From UBA5078 sp041175045 (GTDB taxonomy: Bacteria > Pseudomonadota > Gammaproteobacteria > Pseudomonadales > Pseudohongiellaceae), in the NCBI GenBank assembly GCA_041175045.1, contig JBEDFR010000062.1, positions 1-16,920 of the forward strand: 16,920 nucleotides of DNA, written 5' to 3'. This document shows, in pieces, positions 8,332 through 15,649 of the stretch. The translations under genes and the position numbers were made by a program. How positions within the stretch are numbered: the stretch's first letter is position 1; each line of letters opens with the position of its first letter. The notes under the pieces were generated by a model. The model was not told where the DNA came from. It made no database searches and saw only the letters and a list, made by a program, of their open reading frames with translations.

Positions 8332-9999
8332 ATGGCCCAGTTCGTCTACACCATGCATCGCGTCGGCAAGGTCGTTCCGCCCAAGCGCGAGATCCTCAAG
8401 GACATTTCCCTGTCATTCTTCCCCGGCGCCAAGATCGGGGTACTGGGCCTGAACGGCTCCGGCAAGTCGTCGCTGCTGCGCATCATGGCCGGCATCGACA
8501 AGGACCACCACGGCGAGGCCCGCGCGCAGACCGGCATCAACATCGGCTACCTGCCCCAGGAGCCGGCTCTGAATCCACAGAAGGACGTGCGCGGCAATGT
8601 CGAGGAAGCCATGGGCCCGATCCTGAAACTGATCGAGCAATTCAACGCTATCAGCGACCGCTTCGCCGAACCGATGAGCGACGACGAGATGAATGCTCTG
8701 CTGGAAAAGCAGGGCGAACTGCAGAATGCGATCGACGCGGCCGAAGGCTGGGACCTGGAGCGCAAACTCGAGATTGCCGCCGATGCGCTGCGTCTGCCGC
8801 CCTGGGATGCGGATGTCAGCAATCTGTCGGGAGGGGAAAAACGCCGCGTAGCGCTGTGTCGCCTGCTGCTGTCCAACCCCGACATGCTGCTGCTGGACGA
8901 GCCCACCAACCATCTGGACGCCGAGAGCGTGGCCTGGCTCGAACGCTTCCTGCAGGAATACCCCGGCACCGTCGTGGCGATCACCCACGACCGTTACTTC
9001 CTCGACAATGCCGCCGGCTGGATTCTGGAACTGGACCGCGGCCACGGCATTCCCTACGAGGGCAACTACACCACCTGGCTGGAGACCAAGGAGCAGCGAC
9101 TGGCCACCGAGGCCCGCCAGGAAGCCGCACGCGAGCGCACGATCAAGTCCGAACTGGAATGGGTGCGCGCCAACCCCAAGGGCCGTCAGGCCAAGAGCAA
9201 GGCCCGCCTGGCGCGTTTCGAGGAACTGAACTCCCAGGAATTCCAGAAGCGCAACGAGACCACCGAGCTGTATATTCCGCCGGGCCCGCGCCTGGGGGAT
9301 GTGGTGATCGAGGTCAACAATCTGTGCAAGGGTTTCGGTGACCGCACATTGATCGACAACCTCAGCTTCAGCATTCCCAAGGGCAGCATCGTCGGCATCA
9401 TCGGCGGCAATGGCGCCGGCAAGACCACCTTCCTGCGCATGCTGGTGGGTCAGGAACAGCCGGACAGCGGCAGCATCCGCCTGGGTGACACGGTGGAACT
9501 GGCCTATGTGGACCAGAGCCGCGACGCCCTGAACGGCAATGCCACGGTGTGGGAGGAGATCTCCGACGGTCTGGACGTGCTGCAGATCGGCCGCTACGAA
9601 GTACAGTCGCGTTCCTATGCCAGTCGCTTCAATTTCCGGGGCAGCGACCAGCAGAAATTCGTGAAGGATCTCTCAGGCGGCGAGCGCAACCGTCTGCACC
9701 TGGCCAAGCTGCTCAAGCGCGGCGCCAATGTGCTGCTGCTGGACGAACCGACCAACGACCTCGACGTGGAAACCCTGCGCGCGCTGGAGGAAGGCCTGCT
9801 CAACTTCCCGGGCAACGTGATCGTGGTGTCCCACGACCGCTGGTTCCTTGACCGCCTGTGCACCCACATCCTGGCCTTCGAAGGCAACAGTCAGGTAGTG
9901 TTCCACGAGGGCAACTACAGCGACTACGAGGCCGATCGCAAGAAACGTCTTGGCGAGAGCGCAGGGCCCACCCGCATCAAGTACAAGCGCCTGGGGTGA
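8332..9999 (+). CDS. ettA: energy-dependent translational throttle protein EttA (ABC-F ATPase)
   Basis: ABC-F protein that binds the ribosomal E site and gates entry into elongation according to ATP/ADP level. The 555-aa product has the same length as I recall for E. coli EttA and aligns with it throughout. ABC domain 1 has Walker A GLNGSGKSS (39-47), signature LSGGEKRR and Walker B MLLLDEPTNHLD. The linker region (WVRANPKGRQAKSKARL) precedes ABC domain 2, which has Walker A GGNGAGKTT, LSGGERNR and VLLLDEPTNDLD. The C-terminus is TRIKYKRLG. There are no membrane segments, as expected for ABC-F. It starts at the family ATG (MAQFVYTMHRV), is monocistronic, and converges with the lambda P-like gene 16 nt downstream. 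Confidence 0.97.
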   Translation: MAQFVYTMHRVGKVVPPKREILKDISLSFFPGAKIGVLGLNGSGKSSLLRIMAGIDKDHHGEARAQTGINIGYLPQEPALNPQKDVRGNVEEAMGPILKLIEQFNAISDRFAEPMSDDEMNALLEKQGELQNAIDAAEGWDLERKLEIAADALRLPPWDADVSNLSGGEKRRVALCRLLLSNPDMLLLDEPTNHLDAESVAWLERFLQEYPGTVVAITHDRYFLDNAAGWILELDRGHGIPYEGNYTTWLETKEQRLATEARQEAARERTIKSELEWVRANPKGRQAKSKARLARFEELNSQEFQKRNETTELYIPPGPRLGDVVIEVNNLCKGFGDRTLIDNLSFSIPKGSIVGIIGGNGAGKTTFLRMLVGQEQPDSGSIRLGDTVELAYVDQSRDALNGNATVWEEISDGLDVLQIGRYEVQSRSYASRFNFRGSDQQKFVKDLSGGERNRLHLAKLLKRGANVLLLDEPTNDLDVETLRALEEGLLNFPGNVIVVSHDRWFLDRLCTHILAFEGNSQVVFHEGNYSDYEADRKKRLGESAGPTRIKYKRLG

Positions 10000-10007
10000 G
10001 AGGATAG

Positions 10008-10025
10008 GGGGCTGATTACAGCCCC
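10008..10025. terminator. small hairpin at the ettA / lambda P-like convergent junction
   Basis: A perfect 7-bp stem, ggggctg/cagcccc, with a 4-nt loop (atta). The stop codon of the minus-strand gene lies in the loop. It lies 8 nt after the ettA stop, where a bidirectional terminator would be expected. Neither flank has a T-run, so intrinsic termination is unproven. Confidence 0.35.
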
Positions 10026-10699
10026 AGCTGCTCCCGCAGCTTCTGCATGCGCGCGTGATTCTCCTCCCCACTCAAGGGGTGCGGCACGCTGCTCGACAGG
10101 GCTGCGGGCAAGGCAACATCCAGAGGCTCGCCCCGCAGCGCTCGCTGGCACAGGGCGTGGTAGTGGTATTCGAACAGCGGAAACACCTTGTCCTCCGGCT
10201 CGCTGGCCAGCAGGAACCAGCCCGTAGCCCTGCCCGCCAGATAGACGGCCGGATGAGCCCAGGCCGCCCCGGCCTTGGGAGACTCCGCCCGGCAGGCGTC
10301 GTAGTAGGCCTGCCGGGCCGTCGGCAGTCCGAACAGCGCCGGCCCCTCCTCGCAGGCACGCACCACCACCGACACTGTCGGCAGATAGTCGTGCGTCTTC
10401 ACCACATGGCGGGCCGCCGCCACGATCTGGGCAGGGCTGTAGTCTGCCAGCGCGTTCAACCAGTATTTCTTGGCCAGCACCAGACGCTCCTCGCTGCCGT
10501 AGGCCTTGTAGTACTGGTTGTGGTAAGCGATCTCGAATTCGGCGAACAGCTGGTTGATGGCATCCACATGGTCTGGGCCATCGATGTCTGCTGACTGCTG
10601 CGCGCGTTGGCTATTCTGCCCAGCTGCGGTCTGTGAAGCGCTGGAAGGCTGCGCCAAGGACCTGCTGGTGCTTTCCAGCAAGGGATTGATCTTGTGCAT
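10016..10699 (-). CDS. phage lambda P-family replication protein (putative DnaB helicase loader)
   Basis: The 227-aa product resembles phage lambda P, which binds host DnaB and delivers it to an origin. After a ~45-residue polar, low-complexity N-terminus comes the core: INQLFAEFEIAYHNQYYKAY, then KKYWLNALADYSPAQIVAAA and HDYLPTVSVVVRACEEGP. These align by eye with lambda P segments around INGVFSQL, RRQWVLAF and FLPSPGQFVAWCREE. GLPTARQAYYDACR also has a lambda P counterpart, and the tail ends KLREQLGL. The size is close to lambda P (233 aa). I chose the ATG at 10699; a GTG at 10708 in frame is the alternative. Either start lies inside the end of the DnaT-domain gene (89- or 98-nt overlap), which implies coupled expression. 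No strong ribosome binding site is visible. A published proposal, cited from memory, describes lambda O/P-derived pairs (dopC/dopE) domesticated as chromosomal helicase loaders; this gene would be the P-derived member. Confidence 0.78.
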   Translation of the reverse strand: MHKINPLLESTSRSLAQPSSASQTAAGQNSQRAQQSADIDGPDHVDAINQLFAEFEIAYHNQYYKAYGSEERLVLAKKYWLNALADYSPAQIVAAARHVVKTHDYLPTVSVVVRACEEGPALFGLPTARQAYYDACRAESPKAGAAWAHPAVYLAGRATGWFLLASEPEDKVFPLFEYHYHALCQRALRGEPLDVALPAALSSSVPHPLSGEENHARMQKLREQLGL

Positions 10700-11768
10700 C
10701 GATGACACTCATGTTCGACGACTCGTCGAGCCGTCTTGCCCATTGGAATTTGATGTACTGCAGGAAGCGCGTGTTCCAGGAGGCATGCACCTGATTGGTG
10801 TCACGCCAGTAGAGCACGAACTCCGGTACCTTCTGCCGCGCGAAGTGCTCGTCGATCTCAGCCAGGCGCAGGATTTCATAACACTCGGCACTCGGCTGCC
10901 AGTCATCGGCGATGCGGCGCGGCTGGCTGTCGTGTTCGATGGCAGAGCGAAACCGGTTCCATTGCCGCCGCACATGCTCGATGAAGCGCGTGTTCCAGGC
11001 GCCATTGCTGACCCCTCGCTCGCGCCAGTAGAGCACGAATTCTGGAACGGCATCTTCGATGAACTGCGGATTGATGCCGGCATTCTCCAGGATGACAAAG
11101 GCATCGCTGCTCGGCCACCACTGTGGCGACATTTCAGTTTCCAGCTCGCTCATGCCACGGCGCGTCTGCTCGGCTCGCCACTCCCGCAGCACGAACTTGT
11201 AGAACGCATTGCCCCATGAGAAACGCGCCTGGCCGCGCTCGCGCCAGTACATGACGAAGCCGGGCACCAGCTGGCGCACAAAGTCCTCGGGGATGTTCTG
11301 CTGCCGGCACTGGCGGATCCAGTCCTCACCGGGCTGCCAGTGAGGCGGCATATAGGTGGCGCCCGGACCCTCGGAGCCGCCCCTCATCGGCTGATCGGCG
11401 GCCAGAGTGTGACCCGAGCGAAGGCCAGTGCCGATCTGTCGCTTCGCAGGTTCGGGCGCCGGACGCGTCTGATTGATGGCGAACCAGTGACTGTCGGGGC
11501 TGCCCGTGACCGGATCAATCAGAATCAAGCCCAGGTCCAGAAGGCTCTTTTGGACGCGTTTGATATCGATGAGCGCCCAGAAGGGGAACGCCTTCAGCAG
11601 CTGATCCTGATCTAGCTCGATCCACGCGAAGCGATCCTTTTCGCGCACCGGCCTGTGTGCGATCAGCTCACTCAGCACGTGCAGCATCACTGCCTCGTCC
11701 AGGCCGATGGTCGCCGCCAGGGTTGGCGATATGACGAGTGGACGTTCGGGAATCAGAGACGACTGCAT
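10611..11768 (-). CDS. replication-module protein with three tandem DnaT-type domains
   Basis: The 385-aa product has an N-terminal winged-helix-like region (residues ~10-98: LVISPTLAATIGLDEAVMLH, then FPFWALIDIKRVQKSLLDLG). This resembles DNA-binding heads of phage/plasmid replication proteins. A ~40-residue polar linker follows, then three copies of a DnaT-like domain at residues 144-198, 217-272 and 290-345. Each copy reads roughly W-x-P...(I/V)P-x-FV-x-YWRxxx...W-(G/N)-x-x-F-x-x-(Y/V)...(E/Q)W. In E. coli, DnaT acts with PriB and DnaC in loading DnaB at restarted forks and carries one such domain. The ATG at 11768 has AGG 6 nt upstream. The tail overlaps the lambda P-like gene. A role in recruiting the helicase with that neighbour is inferred from family and context. 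The pairing recalls the published dopC/dopE proposal, but I cannot confirm this is dopC. Confidence 0.8.
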   Translation of the reverse strand: MQSSLIPERPLVISPTLAATIGLDEAVMLHVLSELIAHRPVREKDRFAWIELDQDQLLKAFPFWALIDIKRVQKSLLDLGLILIDPVTGSPDSHWFAINQTRPAPEPAKRQIGTGLRSGHTLAADQPMRGGSEGPGATYMPPHWQPGEDWIRQCRQQNIPEDFVRQLVPGFVMYWRERGQARFSWGNAFYKFVLREWRAEQTRRGMSELETEMSPQWWPSSDAFVILENAGINPQFIEDAVPEFVLYWRERGVSNGAWNTRFIEHVRRQWNRFRSAIEHDSQPRRIADDWQPSAECYEILRLAEIDEHFARQKVPEFVLYWRDTNQVHASWNTRFLQYIKFQWARRLDESSNMSVIDAQDQSLAGKHQQVLGAAFQRFTDRSWAE

Positions 11769-11797
11769 GACAGACCTGCCTGCTCAAAGGAGCGGCA

Positions 11798-11806
11798 ATC
11801 CTAACA
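11798..11806 (-). promoter_or_regulatory. possible extended -10 before the DnaT-domain gene
   Basis: TGtTAGGAT on the minus strand lies 29 nt before the start codon, just after the end of the unrecognised upstream frame. It matches an extended -10 in pattern, with no clear -35. It would let the replication pair be transcribed independently of the decayed DNA upstream. Confidence 0.3.
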
Positions 11807-11812
11807 CAGGCA

Positions 11813-12125
11813 TCACGCAGCACGCTCTCGCCGAGCCTCGATCCACGGCCAGGCCTTTTCGTGGAAGATATTGGTCGCAGTGTTCATGGCGGTTTCCACT
11901 GGCAGTAGGCCACACCGCAGCGCCTCTTTCCAGGCCAGTTCGCGCAATCTCGCGAGCGCGGTGTCCGTGGTCTCACGCAAGAAGCTCGCCTGCAGCGTTG
12001 CGAGCGCCTCATCCGACGTCGCCTCCTCCTGCAGGCGCAGATCGGCCGCGCGATGGAAGTGTTCAAGCACAGTGCGATGTGTCGACAGAAACTGCAGCGG
12101 CCGTTCGGATGACGTTGCCTTAGTC
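11813..12125 (-). pseudogene. unrecognised open frame, probable C-terminal remnant
   Basis: About 100 codons ending in TGA at 11813-11815 read as plausible, mostly helical protein: segments ALATLQASFLRETTDTALAR, LAWKEALRCGLLPVE and IFHEKAWPWIEARRERAA. The frame continues upstream as far as an ATG at 12220, but that part lies antisense-like over the DUF748 remnant in another frame and does not look like protein. There is no convincing start with a ribosome binding site. It may be the tail of a deleted gene, a further frameshifted piece of the DUF748 gene, or a short real gene with a GTG start near 12080. I do not recognise the family. It lies 44 nt before the DnaT-domain gene on the same strand. 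Confidence 0.35.
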
Positions 12126-12982
12126 GAACCCAGGGTAGCGCAGATTGCCAGCCACCTGCCCCACCAGCCACACCCGGAGCGGCTCGCTGGAGGGCGTCGA
12201 CATGGCGCAGATCTCGTCATTGAGCCCGGTCATCCGCACTGCAAAGGGCAATGGCAGCGAAGCATCGGTGAAATCGGCGCTCTCGTCCTCGAGGAGGGCG
12301 CCCTCGATCTGCAGGGTCGGCAAGCTCGTCGCCGCCGCTTCTTTCCGGGTAGATATCCCATGTCAGCCAGTTCCGCCGAGGCCAGAAGCGCTGACAGCAA
12401 CGCCCCCAGATTGGTGCTGCCGACTGGTGATCTCTCAATCCGGGCATAGGGCTCGCCCAGCTGCAGATCGCTGATGCTGGACGCTGGTCGGCTGCGCCAT
12501 CTCCAGACTCACTCTCTGCGGGGAAATATCCTCCCGCTGGAAAGCGACCTCGTTCCGCAGCCCATCGTCAATGATCAGATCATGCAGGGCCACACTGCCC
12601 TCACAGAAGACATCGTAAGGCGAGCTGCGTGGATTGGTATCGCAGAAGTTGTCGCGGCGCGCCGACAGATAGATATCGTGCCGATGCACGTCCTTCAAGC
12701 TGAAGGCCTCTCGACGCCGGCAGCCTGACTGCAGATTGACCAACACCCGCCAAGTGACAACACGTTCCAACCGTTGGCGTCGATCAATTCGAGACCCTTG
12801 ATGCGCCACGGCAGTGAGACCGGATTGAAGTGGATGTCAGCAAGGCTGAAACGGGCGTCGAGCCGGCTCTGCAGCAGAGCCCTGATCGGCCGTTCAGCCA
12901 GCGAGGGCAAGAGCAGAAAATCGGCAAGGGCGAAAACGCCATGTACAGATGCACGCCAACGCCTCGCGCAGGGTGATCTCGG
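12120..12982 (-). pseudogene. frameshifted DUF748 / AsmA-like protein gene
   Basis: Four consecutive minus-strand segments together read as the N-terminal part of a DUF748 (AsmA-like envelope) protein, but they alternate between two frames. Segment 1 (~12982-12749) has the hydrophobic start VFALADFLLLPSL and FSLADIHFNPVSLPWRIKGL. Segment 2 (~12746-12475) has VNLQSGCRRREAFSLKDV and YDVFCEGSVALHDLIIDDG. Segment 3 (~12478-12341) has SISDLQLGEPYARIERS and NLGALLSALLASAEL. Segment 4 (12323-12120) has LPTLQIEGALLEDESADFTD, ASLPLPFAVRMTGLNDEI and a TAA stop. At least three frame changes are needed and only ~290 codons remain, against many hundreds in intact DUF748 proteins. This is a decayed gene with internal and C-terminal losses. 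No start codon with a ribosome binding site is visible upstream of segment 1. Confidence 0.72.
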
Positions 12983-13130
12983 TCAGCCTCTGCGCTGAAA
13001 CCGTCGTGGGAATGCAGGATTACTGACGCCCGGGCTGTCCACAGGATGCCAGTCGGAGTTTGGCGGCAGACCTATGCACTACCAAAGGGCACGGCGGGGT
13101 TTGATCTCTCATTACCCACAGGAGTCACAA

Positions 13131-13188
13131 GTGACAAGGGGGTCAGAGACACATGCCACGGGCACGTGTCTCTGACCCCCTTGGTCAC
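13131..13188. repeat. REP-type long inverted repeat with ggggtcagagacac arms
   Basis: A near-perfect hairpin: left arm 13131-13157, 3-nt loop 13158-13160, right arm 13161-13188, with one mismatch and one bulged base over ~27 bp. The core ggggtcagagacac/gtgtctctgacccc is a sequence I associate with dispersed repeats near REP-associated (Y1) transposases in proteobacteria. No transposase is present here. It begins 10 nt beyond the stop of the PQQ dehydrogenase gene at 13199, so it may also stabilise that transcript's 3' end. It has no T-run for intrinsic termination. Confidence 0.65.
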
Positions 13189-13198
13189 CGCACGCTGC

Positions 13199-15259
13199 TT
13201 AGTGGGCAGCAGCGCCTGAGCTCACCGGGCCATGCAGAGACACAGCCGTGAGCGTTGAGCCGGTCTGCAGCAGGATGTACTGCTCGCCCTTGTGCACGTA
13301 AGTCATCATGCCGTAGCGGCTGTTGCCGGACACGGCCACCTTGCCAACCTGCTCGCCCGTAGCCTTGTTCACGGCGAACAGAGCCGGTGTGCCGTCGCTG
13401 GACTGCGAGGCATAGATCAGCAGGTTCTTGGTAACCGTCATCGGCGCGTGGGCGCCAGTGCCTGTGTTGCCCACATCAATGCCGGCCAGCGCCGGGTTGT
13501 TCCTGATGCGATCAGGCGTCTCGCCGACTGGAATCATCCACAGATGTTCGCCGGTGTTCAGATCAATGGCCGTGATGCGGCTGTAGGGCGGCTTGAACAG
13601 GGGCAGACCCTGCGGACCACGGGGGCCACCGGCACCGGTACCCACCGCGTACTGAGCCACGGTGCGGCCAGTGGTGGTGGTGCCATTGTCGGTCATGTAG
13701 CGCAGGTCGGCCTCTTCACCCGGGACGATCTGACGAGTGGTGCAACCGCTCAGCGAGGTGACGTACAGAATGCCTGTTTCTGGGTCGCCAGCAGCCGGGC
13801 CGCTGATGTTCACGCCACCCACGTCACCCGGGCACCACAGGGCGCCACGCTTGCCGAGCGCATTGTCACGATGCAGCGGCGGGGTGAAGAGCGGGCCGAT
13901 TTCCCACTCGGACAGAATCTCGATGGCCTGCTGACGCAGTTCCGGCGTGAAGTCGATCAGGTCGTCTTCCGTCAGCCCTTGCAGATCGTAAGGGGCCGGC
14001 TTGGTCGGGAACGGCTGGGTCGCGGAGAGCTGCTCGCCCGGAATCATGGATTGCGGAACGGGACGTTCTTCGATCGGCCACAGCGGCTCGCCTGTCTCAC
14101 GGTTGAAGACATAGGTGAAGGCCTGCTTGGTCACCTGTGCCACGGCCGGGACGCGCTGACCATTCTGTGTCACATCCAGCAGCACGGGAGCTGTCGGGGT
14201 GTCGTAGTTCCAGATGTCGTGGTGCACCATCTGGAAGTGCCACTTGCGCTCGCCCGTCTTGACGTCCAGCGCGATCAGACTGGTGCCGAAGAGGTTGTCG
14301 CCTGGACGGAAACCACCGTAGAAGTCGATGGTGGCGCCATTGGTCGGGATGTAGACCAGGCCCAGCTCCGGGTCGGCCGACATCGGCGCCCAGGAAGAGA
14401 TGTCGCCAGTGTACTGCCAGGCATCGTTTTCCCAGGTCTCATGACCGAATTCGCCCGGCTGGGGAATCACGTTGAACTTCCACAGGAAATCACCAGTCTT
14501 GGCATCATAGGCCAGGATGTCACCAGGCACGTTCTCGATGCGGGACTGGTTGTAGCCCTGTTCGGCAGAGTTGCCGACCACGACCACGTCATTCACCACA
14601 ATGGGCGGCGAGGAAGTGGTGATGTAGCCAATTTCCTTCGGGATCCCGTAGTACGGATCATATTCGTGACCCAGGTCAGCCAGCATGTCGACAATGCCGT
14701 GCTCGGGGAAGCCTTCCACCGGCACTTGCTTGCCAAACCCCTCCAGTGGTGCGCCAGTCTCTGCATCGAGTGCCACCAGGAAGAACGCCGGGGTGCTGAT
14801 GTAGATCACGCCCTTGCCGTCGACTTCGGCATAGGCCACGCCCTTGCCGTAATCGGCACGCATGGAGTACTCGTAACGAAAGGTGTTGGGCTCGCGGTAG
14901 GACCAGAGGGTCTCTCCGGTTTCCGGGTCGATGGCCACCACATGACGACGGGGGCCTGCCACGGTGTACAGCTTGCCATTGATGTAGCTCGGAGTCGCGC
15001 GGCCGCTGGACGCGTCGAAGCTGGCACCATCCCATATCCACGCTTCTTTGAGTTCACCAAAATTCTCGGCGGTAATGTTGGTGGCGGGTGAGTAGCGAGT
15101 GTGGTCGGCATTGCCGCCCAGGTGACGCCACTCGACGGTCTCCTGGGCGGTCACGGCCGCGGAGGCGGAGAGCATCAGGCCGAATGGCAGGGCCCGCAGC
15201 AAGACTCCTGTCAGCGATCGCCAGCCCTTGGCTGCCGGCGTGAAACGCGATTTTGACAT
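13199..15259 (-). CDS. periplasmic PQQ-dependent dehydrogenase, glucose dehydrogenase-like (copy 1)
   Basis: A 686-aa quinoprotein that would oxidise a sugar or alcohol in the periplasm with pyrroloquinoline quinone and pass electrons to the respiratory chain; the substrate cannot be told. Residues 1-39 are a signal peptide: basic KGWR, hydrophobic LLRALPFGLMLSASAAV, then TAQ. The mature part starts EWRHLGGNADHTRYSP, typical for this family. Propeller blade motifs follow (AIDPETGETLWSY, AYDAKTGDFLWKF, ALDVKTGERKWHFQ, AIDLNTGEHLWMIPVGETP). The active-site region is VHHDIWNYDTPTAPVL with Lys378 downstream. It lacks the five-helix membrane anchor of E. coli Gcd and any CxxCH heme site, so a separate electron acceptor is needed. 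The start is the ATG at 15259, with GAGGA 7 nt upstream; the ATG at 15265 lies too close to that site. It has a close paralog upstream at 15650. Confidence 0.92.
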   Translation of the reverse strand: MSKSRFTPAAKGWRSLTGVLLRALPFGLMLSASAAVTAQETVEWRHLGGNADHTRYSPATNITAENFGELKEAWIWDGASFDASSGRATPSYINGKLYTVAGPRRHVVAIDPETGETLWSYREPNTFRYEYSMRADYGKGVAYAEVDGKGVIYISTPAFFLVALDAETGAPLEGFGKQVPVEGFPEHGIVDMLADLGHEYDPYYGIPKEIGYITTSSPPIVVNDVVVVGNSAEQGYNQSRIENVPGDILAYDAKTGDFLWKFNVIPQPGEFGHETWENDAWQYTGDISSWAPMSADPELGLVYIPTNGATIDFYGGFRPGDNLFGTSLIALDVKTGERKWHFQMVHHDIWNYDTPTAPVLLDVTQNGQRVPAVAQVTKQAFTYVFNRETGEPLWPIEERPVPQSMIPGEQLSATQPFPTKPAPYDLQGLTEDDLIDFTPELRQQAIEILSEWEIGPLFTPPLHRDNALGKRGALWCPGDVGGVNISGPAAGDPETGILYVTSLSGCTTRQIVPGEEADLRYMTDNGTTTTGRTVAQYAVGTGAGGPRGPQGLPLFKPPYSRITAIDLNTGEHLWMIPVGETPDRIRNNPALAGIDVGNTGTGAHAPMTVTKNLLIYASQSSDGTPALFAVNKATGEQVGKVAVSGNSRYGMMTYVHKGEQYILLQTGSTLTAVSLHGPVSSGAAAH

Positions 15260-15649
15260 TATCATTTCCTCGTTGAGTGAAAATTCCAGCGATGCGAAAA
15301 CACGAAAAAAATCGGTGACTCGAAAAAAGAGCCGGCAGAATACTCCAGCCCCCCTGTCAAGTCCACGCGAGCCCGGATCGCCGCGAGCCACGATTGTCGC
15401 GCTCCGCGACGGTCTGCCGCAGCGCCTTGCCTGCCTTTTATGACCGGCCGATCAGCCTCTCTGATTCCCAGCGCAGTCAGCATTTCGGTCGTTACATGCC
15501 GATGTTGCAAACCCTTGCAGACGGTCAAGATTTGACACAATAGGGGCTGCCTCGCAACCCCGAAAAGCAACAGGGCCGGAGCACTTGTGCGCTCCAGCCC
15601 TGTCTTCAAGCACCCCTGATCACGAGGCGCCACATTCACTGCATGCCAA
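15260..15649. other. intergenic region between the two PQQ dehydrogenase genes
   Basis: 390 nt with no credible gene. A minus-strand frame open from 15681 to 15262 runs across it but has no protein character. It holds the hairpin terminator of the upstream copy (15570-15603) and, near the start of copy 1, an unusually T-rich minus-strand leader in which TTTTTTCG occurs twice (15303-15310 and 15321-15328 on the complement). A TTGACA lies at 15360-15355 on the minus strand, but no -10 stands at proper spacing (TATTCT is only 12 nt away), so the promoter of copy 1 is not located. Confidence 0.5.
15570..15603 (-). terminator. intrinsic terminator of the upstream PQQ dehydrogenase gene
   Basis: A 13-bp stem, acagggccggagc/gctccagccctgt, with one non-Watson-Crick pair and an 8-nt loop. 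It lies 46 nt after the stop of the gene ending at 15650. On the minus strand it is followed by tgctttt, a short T-run. This fits a Rho-independent terminator that separates the two paralogs into independent transcripts. Confidence 0.65.

Noticed and set aside
8295..9341. 348-codon plus-strand frame overlapping ettA
   Set aside because: It is out of frame with ettA, which is intact and full length; the translation is Arg/Gln/Pro-rich shadow sequence.
13131..13188. The REP hairpin as an intrinsic terminator for PQQ dehydrogenase copy 1
   Set aside because: The stem is strong but no T-run follows on the minus strand, and the ggggtcagagacac core points to a dispersed repeat. A role in blocking read-through remains possible but is not called.
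10016..13190. A prophage or integrative element covering the replication pair and decayed DNA
   Set aside because: There is no integrase, repressor, structural or lysis gene, no tRNA and no flanking direct repeats that I could see. The pair itself is intact while the neighbouring DNA is decayed.
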